Origin: Hymenobacteraceae bacterium
GTDB lineage: Bacteria; Bacteroidota; Bacteroidia; Cytophagales; Hymenobacteraceae
Reading direction: 5' to 3'
Length of the DNA: 43,003 nucleotides
Assembly (NCBI GenBank): GCA_022701825.1
Contig: JAKONR010000295.1
Coordinates: 1-43,003, forward strand
The notes under the pieces are model-generated. The model was not told where the DNA came from. It saw only the letters and a program-made list of their open reading frames with translations, and did no database searches. Position 1 is the first letter of the stretch. Each line of letters starts with the position of its first letter. A program made the translations under genes and the position numbers. Below are positions 1 through 6,003 of the stretch, one piece after another.

Positions 1-447
1 CTGCTCAAGGCGCTGCTTAACAAAGACAAGTTTAAGGCTGGTACCAATTTGAAGGCATGGTTGTACACCATCATGCGCAATACCTTCATTAACAACTATA
101 ACAAGATTACCAAACGCAGCTCGAACATCGATTCGACTGAGTATTTCCAGTACTTCAACACAGACGAAAACTACATCACCCACAACGGTGCAACCACCGA
201 TTTTGTGGTGCGGGACATCAACGAGGCCATCGCCAGCTTAGGCTCCGACTACCGCACGCCGTTTATGATGTACTACATCGGCTACAAGTACCTGGAAATT
301 GCTGAGAAACTGCAAATTCCGATTGGCACGGTGAAAAACCGCATTCACATTGCCCGCAAAGACCTGAAAGCTGCCCTACACGTGTATGCGCCCGCCGGGG
401 CCGACCGCGCCAGCGCCGCGCTTACCGAAGAGGTCGAGCAAGACTAA
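1..447 (+). CDS. ECF-type RNA polymerase sigma factor, 5' end cut by the window
   Basis: This is an RNA polymerase sigma-70 family (extracytoplasmic function) subunit that would direct core polymerase to a specific promoter set. The frame is open from base 1 (LLKALLNKDKFKAGTNLKAW...), so the true start lies upstream and the listed ATG at 49 is internal. The visible part begins in the end of region 2 (WLYTIMRNTFINNYNK, typical of sigma region 2.3/2.4) and continues to a region 4 helix-turn-helix (YLEIAEKLQIPIGTVKNRIH) that reads -35-type elements. No anti-sigma gene follows; a strong terminator lies 28 bases downstream. It precedes crtI in the same orientation. ECF factors are often found near carotenoid genes in this phylum and control them in myxobacteria, so a role in pigment control is possible, but that is inference. 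The family call is secure; the regulon is unknown. Confidence 0.93.
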   Translation: MLKALLNKDKFKAGTNLKAWLYTIMRNTFINNYNKITKRSSNIDSTEYFQYFNTDENYITHNGATTDFVVRDINEAIASLGSDYRTPFMMYYIGYKYLEIAEKLQIPIGTVKNRIHIARKDLKAALHVYAPAGADRASAALTEEVEQD

Positions 448-474
448 CTTACGGCCGCTTTTTGCGTTGTAGAG

Positions 475-512
475 AGCCGCGCCTTCCGCCAGTTCGGAAG
501 GCGCGGCTTTTT
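475..512 (+). terminator. Rho-independent terminator after the sigma factor gene
   Basis: A 13-bp GC-rich stem (AGCCGCGCCTTCC paired with GGAAGGCGCGGCT) closes on a short loop and is followed directly by a T run. It separates the sigma factor transcript from crtI. Confidence 0.9.
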
Positions 513-513
513 A

Positions 514-612
514 TTAATTATGAATTGAAAATTATGAATTATGCATGTCGCTTGAGCAATAATGGCAGCCATAATCACAATTCATAATTTCTAATTCATA
601 ATCCATAATTAA
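514..612. repeat. AT-rich inverted repeat (AATTATGAATTA family), copy 1
   Basis: Two arms built from the word AATTATGAATT, about 30 bases each with mismatches, face each other across a spacer of about 35 bases. The same words form the inverted repeat between murE and mraY. The element fills most of the sigma-crtI spacer, and crtI starts 7 bases after it. Confidence 0.75.
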
Positions 613-618
613 AACGAA

Positions 619-2088
619 GTGCCCAAAGCAGTAGTAATAGGAGCCGGTTTTGCGGGTTTGTCGGCGGCCTCGTCCTTGGCGCAGGCCGGGTGGCAGGTCA
701 CGCTGCTGGAAAAGAACGATGGGCCGGGCGGCCGGGCACGGGTGTTTGAAGCCCAGGGGTTTACCTTCGACATGGGCCCAAGCTGGTACTGGATGCCCGA
801 TGTATTTGAGCAGTACTTCAACAAGTTTGGCAAGCGCGTGGCCGACTACTACGAGCTGGTGCGGCTAGACCCATCGTACCAAGTCATATTTGGCGAGAAT
901 GATGCCGTAGGCATCCCGGCCAAGATGGCCGAGTTGCGGCAACTTTTCGAAAGTTTAGAACCCGGCAGTGCAGCACGGCTTGACGCGTTTTTGGCACAAG
1001 CCGCCTATAAATACGAAGTGGGCATCAACAAATTTGTGCACCTGCCCAGCCGCTCGGTTACGGAGTTCATCGACTGGGAAATCGTAAAAGGCGCCGTGCG
1101 CCTCGACCTGCTGCAAAGCATGGCCAAGCACGCCCGTAAGTTTTTCAGCCATCCCAAGCTGCTCAAGCTCATCGAGTTCCCAGTGCTGTTTTTGGGTGCT
1201 ACGCCCGAGAATACGCCGGCCCTCTACTCGCTCATGAACTACGCCGACCTGGCGCTGGGCACCTGGTACCCTAAGGGCGGCATGCACCAGATAGTGCGCG
1301 GCATGGTGGCCGTGGCCAAAGAGCTGGGCGTTAAAATTGAGTACGACCACGAGGTGCGCGAGATAGTAGTCGAAAACGGCCGTGCCACCGGCGTGCGCAC
1401 CGCCAGCGGCTTCTGGCCCGCCGATGCGGTAGTGGCCGGGGCCGACTACCATCACATTGAGCAGCAGGTACTAGCGCCCGAATACCGGCACTACTCGCCC
1501 GCGTACTGGAACTCGCGCACGATGGCGCCGTCGTCGCTGCTGTTTTACTTGGGGGTAAACCGCAAGCTGGCAAATTTGCAGCACCACAACCTGTTTTTTG
1601 ACGAGGATTTCAGCCAGCACGCGCACGAGATTTACAAGGCGCCGCAGTGGCCGAGCCGGCCGTTGTTCTACGCCTCGGTGCCTAGCAAAACCGACGCCAC
1701 AGTAGCGCCCGAAGGCCAGGAAAACCTCTTCCTGCTCATTCCGGTAGCCCCCGACCTCGACGACCCTGAAGCGACTCGCGAAAAGTACTACAACTTGCTG
1801 ATGGACCGGCTCGAAAAGCACTGCGGCCACCCCGTTCGCGAGCATGTAGTGTACAAGCGTGGCTATGCCCACCGCGATTTTGTGGCCGACTACCACTCCT
1901 TCAAAGGCAACGCCTACGGCCTGGCTAACACGCTGAAGCAGACGGCTATCTTGAAGCCCACGCTGAAAAGCAAAAAGGTGAGTAACCTCTATTTCACGGG
2001 CCAGCTCACGGTGCCGGGGCCAGGCGTGCCGCCATCGCTTATCTCGGGGGAGGTAGTGGCCAAGGAAGTGCTGAGAGAACAGAAATAA
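619..2088 (+). CDS. crtI: Phytoene desaturase (CrtI-type carotenoid dehydrogenase)
   Basis: FAD-dependent desaturase that introduces double bases-pair conjugation into phytoene on the way to lycopene; membrane-associated. The 489-residue length is normal for CrtI. The N-terminus has the dinucleotide-binding fold (VVIGAGFAGLSAASSLA, then LLEKNDGPGGRA), followed by the FDMGPSWYWMP segment seen in bacterial CrtI. The C-terminus has the flavin-contact signature LYFTGQLTVPGPGVPPSLI. The start is GTG: an in-frame TAA ends 7 bases upstream and no ATG is available before the Rossmann motif. It is followed after 46 bases by crtB, the usual pairing, and the two are probably cotranscribed. The number of desaturation steps cannot be read from sequence. 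Related CrtD/CrtN-like oxidases share the fold, but the crtB partner supports CrtI. Confidence 0.95.
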   Translation: MPKAVVIGAGFAGLSAASSLAQAGWQVTLLEKNDGPGGRARVFEAQGFTFDMGPSWYWMPDVFEQYFNKFGKRVADYYELVRLDPSYQVIFGENDAVGIPAKMAELRQLFESLEPGSAARLDAFLAQAAYKYEVGINKFVHLPSRSVTEFIDWEIVKGAVRLDLLQSMAKHARKFFSHPKLLKLIEFPVLFLGATPENTPALYSLMNYADLALGTWYPKGGMHQIVRGMVAVAKELGVKIEYDHEVREIVVENGRATGVRTASGFWPADAVVAGADYHHIEQQVLAPEYRHYSPAYWNSRTMAPSSLLFYLGVNRKLANLQHHNLFFDEDFSQHAHEIYKAPQWPSRPLFYASVPSKTDATVAPEGQENLFLLIPVAPDLDDPEATREKYYNLLMDRLEKHCGHPVREHVVYKRGYAHRDFVADYHSFKGNAYGLANTLKQTAILKPTLKSKKVSNLYFTGQLTVPGPGVPPSLISGEVVAKEVLREQK

Positions 2089-2134
2089 AGCTGAAGCGTA
2101 TCAGTATAATGAATTTGTGCCAGATTTGCACTAA

Positions 2135-2977
2135 ATGGACCATCAGCAACTATTCACCGATACCAGCCTCGCGTGTGCGCAGCTCATTACGCGGCGCTAC
2201 AGCACGTCTTTCTCCTTGGGAATCCGCACGTTGGATAAGGAATTGCACCGGGCTATCTATGCGGTGTATGGCTTCGTGCGCTGGGCCGATGAAATAGTGG
2301 ATACCTTCCACGACCAGGATAAGGCGGCGCTACTGGCCACCTTTGAGGCCGATACCTACGCGGCCATTGCGGCGGGCTTCAGCCTGAATCCGGTGCTGCA
2401 CGCTTTTCAGTGGGCAGTGAACGAGTATGGCATTGACCATGAGTTTATTGATGCCTTTTTGCGGAGCATGGAAATGGACCTGGAAGACCGCAACTATCGC
2501 CAGGAGCTGTACGAGAAATACATCTACGGCTCGGCCGAAGTGGTGGGGCTAATGTGCCTGCGTGTGTTTTGCCACCGGCAGCCCGAACTGTTCGACCGGC
2601 TGCAAGAGCCAGCGCGGCGACTGGGTGCGGCCTTCCAAAAGGTTAATTTTTTACGGGATATTCGCTCTGACTACGAAGACCGGGGGCGCGTGTATTTTCC
2701 AGGGTTGCGCTACGAGCAGTTCGACAACGAGGCCAAGCGCCAGATTGAAGCCGACATTCGGGCCGATTTTGAGGCTGCTTACGTGGGTATCCAACAACTG
2801 CCGCGGGCGTCGCGATTAGGCGTTTATTTGGCTTACGTATATTATTTGAAGCTTTTTTACAAGCTACGCCAAGCTCCGGCCGCCCAGGTGCTGGCCGAGC
2901 GCGTGCGCCTGCCTGACAATACCAAACTGCTGCTGTTGCTGGGTACCTGGCTACGGTATCGGTTGCGAGCGGTGTAG
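2135..2977 (+). CDS. crtB: Phytoene synthase (squalene/phytoene synthase family)
   Basis: Condenses two geranylgeranyl diphosphates head-to-head to give 15-cis-phytoene, the first committed carotenoid step. At 280 residues it is the normal bacterial size. Visible family features are the N-terminal YSTSFSLGIR segment, the first Asp-rich site RWADEIVD, and the second site region FLRDIRSDYEDRGRVYFP near residue 180, the classic diphosphate-Mg binding motif. The ATG is preceded by TAAAT with no clear Shine-Dalgarno, as is usual in Bacteroidota. It sits 46 bases after crtI. Squalene synthase-like HpnC/HpnD proteins share the fold, but direct pairing with crtI and the downstream crtW argue for phytoene. 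Confidence 0.95.
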   Translation: MDHQQLFTDTSLACAQLITRRYSTSFSLGIRTLDKELHRAIYAVYGFVRWADEIVDTFHDQDKAALLATFEADTYAAIAAGFSLNPVLHAFQWAVNEYGIDHEFIDAFLRSMEMDLEDRNYRQELYEKYIYGSAEVVGLMCLRVFCHRQPELFDRLQEPARRLGAAFQKVNFLRDIRSDYEDRGRVYFPGLRYEQFDNEAKRQIEADIRADFEAAYVGIQQLPRASRLGVYLAYVYYLKLFYKLRQAPAAQVLAERVRLPDNTKLLLLLGTWLRYRLRAV

Positions 2978-3022
2978 CTCATCTCGAGTGTTTCATTAAA
3001 AACTCATAATAGGCTTCCTTCG

Positions 3023-3030
3023 TAGCTTTG
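3023..3030 (+). promoter_or_regulatory. Bacteroidota -7 box (TAGCTTTG) abutting the start of the next gene
   Basis: TAGCTTTG matches the TAnnTTTG consensus of the primary Bacteroidota sigma factor and ends 5 bases before the ATG at 3036. No good TTTG -33 element sits at the usual distance, so this rests on the -7 box alone. If used, the transcript would be leaderless or nearly so. Confidence 0.45.
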
Positions 3031-3035
3031 CAGTT

Positions 3036-3596
3036 ATGAAGAAGCCCTTGTTGTGCATGGCATTGGCCCTTGCGGCACCTGCTCTAGCGTACCCAGTGCG
3101 GGCTCTCTTTTCGTTTACAGTTCCTATGTCTGCCTACTCCCCCGCCACCCTTCGCCGCCACTACGAGCAGGCCGCCGCCAGCAAAGAAGCCGGCGAAAAA
3201 TTCTACAACCTGCTGCACGATTACCGCGACCAAGATGCGCTGGTATTAGGGTATAAGGCTGCTTCAGAGGCAATTAAGGCTCGTGATGCATCGATGCTCA
3301 ATAAGCTAACATACGTGCAGCAGGCAGCTCGCACCTTCGAGCAAGCTGTAGCTTTAGCACCTACTAACGCCGAAATTCGCTTCCTACGCTTCTCGGTCGA
3401 GAGCAATCTGCCGCCCTTTTTGGGGCTAAGCAAACACGTTGATGAAGATAAATCCTTCTTGCTAGGGGCGGCCCTGCGGCACCCTGGCTCAGGGCTAGAT
3501 GATGAGGCTTTCCGCACGGTGCGTGGCTTTTTGGTCGGGCGGGGTCACGTATCGGAGGCCGATGCGCAGAAATTGGCGCAAGTAAAAGGCAGCTAG
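3036..3596 (+). CDS. Uncharacterised exported protein inside the carotenoid block
   Basis: I do not recognise a named family with certainty. The 186-residue product starts with a signal peptide-like stretch (MKKPLLCMALALAAPALAYP). The mature part is predicted mostly helical, with TPR-like phrasing around residues 85-120 (YVQQAARTFEQAVALAPTNAEIRFLRFSVESNLP), then LGLSKHVDEDKSFLL. No catalytic motif or metal site is evident. It lies 58 bases after crtB and about 120 before ispH, same strand, so it may be cotranscribed, though a TAGCTTTG box directly before its ATG suggests its own promoter. Its position suggests an envelope role related to pigment, but that is only genomic association. Confidence 0.75.
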   Translation: MKKPLLCMALALAAPALAYPVRALFSFTVPMSAYSPATLRRHYEQAAASKEAGEKFYNLLHDYRDQDALVLGYKAASEAIKARDASMLNKLTYVQQAARTFEQAVALAPTNAEIRFLRFSVESNLPPFLGLSKHVDEDKSFLLGAALRHPGSGLDDEAFRTVRGFLVGRGHVSEADAQKLAQVKGS

Positions 3597-3718
3597 CGCG
3601 CCAACTAGCTGTGGTCATTTGCAGTTTCCCTAATCTTGTTAGAAATTCAGTCCGTTTTTGATTAATAACTAGCGGCGTAGGGCAACCTTCGGCCCGCCTT
3701 TATAGTTAGTTGGACGAT

Positions 3719-4573
3719 ATGCAGTCTGGCTTGCACCTTAGCGTCCGTATCGACTCGAACTCTGGCTTCTGCTTTGGCGTCATTTACGCCATTCAGATGG
3801 CTGAAGACCTGCTCGATGAGCAAGGCTATCTCTATTGCCTGGGCGACATCGTGCACAATGATGAGGAGGTGCAGCGCCTGCAAGCCAAGGGCTTACGTAT
3901 TATAGGCTACGAGCAGTTGGCGGCTCTGCGTGATGAGGCCGTGCTCATTCGGGCGCACGGCGAGCCACCAAGCACCTACCAGCAGGCGCTCGAAAACAAC
4001 CTGACGCTCATCGATGCCAGCTGCCCGGTAGTGCTCAAGCTGCAAAACCGCATCAAGGCGAGCTTCGACCGCCGCGAAAAGCTGTACATCTACGGCAAGC
4101 ACGGCCATGCCGAGGTGCGCGGCCTATTGGGCCAGACGCACGGCGAGGCCATTGTATTTGAGAACCTGGAAGAGCTACTGCACCACGAGCTGCCGCCCAG
4201 CCTCACGCTGTATAGCCAGACTACCAAGGGTACCAATTCATTCTATAATATTAAGAATGAGCTGGAAAGCCGCGGCTATCAAGTGAACGCGCACGATACT
4301 ATTTGCCGGCAGGTGAGCAACCGGGACCTTGATTTGCGGCGCTTTGCGGCGCAGTTCGACCAAGTACTATTTGTATCGGGCACCAAAAGCTCGAACGGCA
4401 AGGTGCTGTACCAGGTGTGCAAGGACACCAACCCACGCACCCATTTCATTTCCAAAACGGAGGACATTTGCCCGTCGTGGTTCGAGCCGGGGCAATCGGT
4501 GGGCATTTGCGGAGCCACTAGCACGCCGATGTGGCTGATGGAGGAAGTACGCGAGGCTCTGGTGCGCTTGTAA
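3719..4573 (+). CDS. ispH: 4-hydroxy-3-methylbut-2-enyl diphosphate reductase (IspH/LytB)
   Basis: Final enzyme of the MEP pathway: it reduces HMBPP to IPP and DMAPP using a [4Fe-4S] cluster in the cytoplasm. The three cluster cysteines are visible in their family contexts: GFCFGV near residue 20, DASCPVV near 100 and TICRQV near 195. The HGHAEVRG motif and the C-terminal GICGATSTP motif are also present. I chose the ATG at 3719 rather than the TTG at 3710 given by the ORF track, giving 284 residues, normal for the family. Its place between carotenoid genes couples precursor supply to pigment synthesis. As ispH is essential in MEP organisms, this block cannot be purely accessory if no second copy exists elsewhere. 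Confidence 0.97.
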   Translation: MQSGLHLSVRIDSNSGFCFGVIYAIQMAEDLLDEQGYLYCLGDIVHNDEEVQRLQAKGLRIIGYEQLAALRDEAVLIRAHGEPPSTYQQALENNLTLIDASCPVVLKLQNRIKASFDRREKLYIYGKHGHAEVRGLLGQTHGEAIVFENLEELLHHELPPSLTLYSQTTKGTNSFYNIKNELESRGYQVNAHDTICRQVSNRDLDLRRFAAQFDQVLFVSGTKSSNGKVLYQVCKDTNPRTHFISKTEDICPSWFEPGQSVGICGATSTPMWLMEEVREALVRL

Positions 4574-4575
4574 AT

Positions 4576-4582
4576 AAGGAGG
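4576..4582 (+). promoter_or_regulatory. Canonical Shine-Dalgarno AAGGAGG before crtW
   Basis: AAGGAGG lies 4 bases upstream of the crtW ATG and only 2 bases after the ispH stop. Most genes here lack any Shine-Dalgarno, as is normal in Bacteroidota, so this strong site stands out. The spacing is shorter than the 5-9 bases considered ideal. Confidence 0.6.
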
Positions 4583-4586
4583 TTAT

Positions 4587-5330
4587 ATGCACCTGATTAG
4601 CACGGCCATCCCGAAAGTAAAAGTGGCCCCTCAACCGTTGGCCGGAAAAGGTGTGCTAGCTGCCGGCCTTATTATCGGGGCTTGGTTCAGCCTGCTAACG
4701 TACCTGCTGGCCTTCTACCGGCCCGACTGGCACTCGCCCGCACCATATCTGCTGCTGCTGCTGCAAACGCATTTATACACTGGGCTTTACATCACTGGTC
4801 ACGATGCCATGCACGGTGTAGTGAGTCCCAATAAGCGCCTAAACAACGTCCTTGGTACGGTGGCTACGCTGCTATTTGCTTACAACTGGTTTCCGGGGCA
4901 GCTGGCCAAGCACCACGCGCACCACCGACACGTCGGCACTCCCGATGACCCTGATTTTCACCCCGAAGGCCACCCCGGCTTTCTGCCCTGGCTACTTCGC
5001 TTCGCCTGGAACTACGTGACCTGGTGGCAGGTGGTGCTGATGGCGGTGACCTATAACGTGCTGAAAATATGGTTCCCGCAGGCCAATGTTATTGCTTTTT
5101 GGATGATACCGGCCGTACTGGCTACGCTCCAGCTCTTTTTCTTCGGCACCTATCTGCCGCACCGCGGCGAGCACGACGAAGACAACCACCACAAGTCGCG
5201 CAGCCAGCGCCAATGGCCGCTGCACGTTTGGGCTTTCGTGAGCTGCTATTTCTTCGGCTACCACTACGAGCACCACGACCAACCCTACTTGCCTTGGTGG
5301 CGCCTATGGAAGGCCAAGACCGCTGATTGA
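4587..5330 (+). CDS. crtW: Beta-carotene ketolase (CrtW-type membrane di-iron oxygenase)
   Basis: Integral membrane oxygenase that adds a keto group at C-4 of a beta-ionone ring. At 247 residues it fits CrtW. The His clusters of the fatty-acid-hydroxylase-like di-iron site are all present: HDAMHG near residue 73, HHAHHRH near 110, PHRGEHDEDNHH near 193, and YHYEHHDQPYLPWWRLW near 225. The FGTYLPHR and PWW phrases are CrtW-specific rather than those of CrtZ or ordinary acyl desaturases. It starts 13 bases after ispH, so the two are cotranscribed, and is followed by a strong terminator. No lycopene cyclase (CrtY) or hydroxylase (CrtZ) is in this window, so the end product cannot be deduced; ketolated monocyclic or bicyclic carotenoids are plausible. 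Confidence 0.92.
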   Translation: MHLISTAIPKVKVAPQPLAGKGVLAAGLIIGAWFSLLTYLLAFYRPDWHSPAPYLLLLLQTHLYTGLYITGHDAMHGVVSPNKRLNNVLGTVATLLFAYNWFPGQLAKHHAHHRHVGTPDDPDFHPEGHPGFLPWLLRFAWNYVTWWQVVLMAVTYNVLKIWFPQANVIAFWMIPAVLATLQLFFFGTYLPHRGEHDEDNHHKSRSQRQWPLHVWAFVSCYFFGYHYEHHDQPYLPWWRLWKAKTAD

Positions 5331-5518
5331 CCGCAGATTCAAACGAATTAAACAGATTTCGCAGATACGCCGCTAAAGCGGTTGACTAATAAGATGTTAA
5401 TTGTCATTCAAGACGAAAAAAGCCGCCTGTAGAGGCGGCTTTTTTACTTGTTGGGTAGTTAGCTTGGCGCAGCCAGGCGTATCGGCGAAATCCGTTTAAT
5501 CCGTTTGAATCTGCGGTC
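5329..5518. repeat. Long inverted repeat flanking the crtW terminator (GCAGATTCAAACG family)
   Basis: The left arm (5329-5371) and right arm (5476-5518) are 43 bases each and reverse-complementary at 40 of 43 positions. They bracket the bidirectional terminator. A third copy in the right-arm orientation occurs at 19761-19803 upstream of ftsW. The left arm begins on the last two bases of the crtW stop codon and the right arm ends on the first base of the facing gene's stop codon (reverse strand). Confidence 0.85.
5416..5445. terminator. Bidirectional terminator between crtW and the facing metal operon
   Basis: AAAAAAGCCGCCT pairs with AGGCGGCTTTTTT around a 4-base loop, with T runs on both strands. 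It would end the crt transcript from the left and the HMA-domain transcript from the right. Confidence 0.92.
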
Positions 5519-5895
5519 TAGTGGGTTTCGTTCGTCTTTTTGCAGCACTCGGGCAGGCGGTCGTAGGCGCGGGCGTCGGCGGTGGCTTGGTCGGCGTCGT
5601 AGCCGGTTTTTTGCACGGCGGTGCGCAGGGCGGCGGGGGTAGTTTTGGCCGGGTTGTAGGTCACGGTCAGGATTTTGCTGGGTACGTCGAGGTGGGCCGC
5701 TTGTACCCCTTTTTCGTACGCCAGGCTTTTTTCGAGGCGCGACTTGCACATGTCGCATACGGCCGAAGTCTTGAATTGAATTTGCTCAGCGCCCTTTTTG
5801 GCGGCCGTGGCCGTAGCCACGGGAGCAGTTTGGGCAAGGGCGGCCGAGCCGCTGAGGCTCAGCAAAGTGAGCAAGGAAAATGCAAAAGATTTCAT
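5518..5895 (-). CDS. Exported HMA (heavy-metal-associated) domain protein with an extra CC pair
   Basis: A 125-residue protein with a signal peptide (MKSFAFSLLTLLSLSGSAALAQ) followed by one ferredoxin-like HMA domain, residues about 38-104. The metal-binding CxxC is CDMC at 47-50, in the usual loop after the first strand. The family (Atx1, MerP, CopZ type) binds Cu(I) or Hg(II); the signal peptide places this one in the periplasm. After the domain a tail carries a vicinal Cys pair, PECCKK at 117-118, which a simple HMA domain does not need. It is the last gene of a minus-strand set with a TonB-dependent receptor and a CC-motif exported protein, pointing to copper or a similar soft metal. The metal is inferred. 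Confidence 0.9.
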   Translation of the reverse strand: MKSFAFSLLTLLSLSGSAALAQTAPVATATAAKKGAEQIQFKTSAVCDMCKSRLEKSLAYEKGVQAAHLDVPSKILTVTYNPAKTTPAALRTAVQKTGYDADQATADARAYDRLPECCKKTNETH

Positions 5896-5904
5896 CTAGT
5901 TAAC

Positions 5905-6002
5905 TATTGTTGAATTGATAAATTGTTGGATGGTTGGCTAGCTGAGTGGTTGAGGTAGTAGGATAACCAATTTGACTATTCAACAATTCAGCCAATCAGC
6001 CA
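5905..6002. repeat. AT-rich spacer with inverted short words between receptor and HMA genes
   Basis: The spacer holds TTGTTGAATTG at its left and CAATTCAGCC at its right plus further TTGGATGG/CCAATC words, forming an imperfect inverted repeat. No ORF is seen. It may act as a processing or attenuation site between two genes of one operon; that is speculative. Confidence 0.45.
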
Positions 6003-6003
6003 T

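Noticed and set aside
955-1455. Long minus-strand ORFs opposite crtI, rsmH, murE, ftsA, ftsZ and the beta-helix gene
   Set aside because: They are shadows produced by high GC and codon bias; their translations are low-complexity (His, Arg, Ala, Val) with no domain, and the opposite frames encode clear families.
4587-5330. Acyl-lipid desaturase or CrtZ hydroxylase instead of CrtW
   Set aside because: The FGTYLPHR and HHDQPYLPWW phrases and the HDAMHG cluster fit CrtW, and the context is crtI-crtB.
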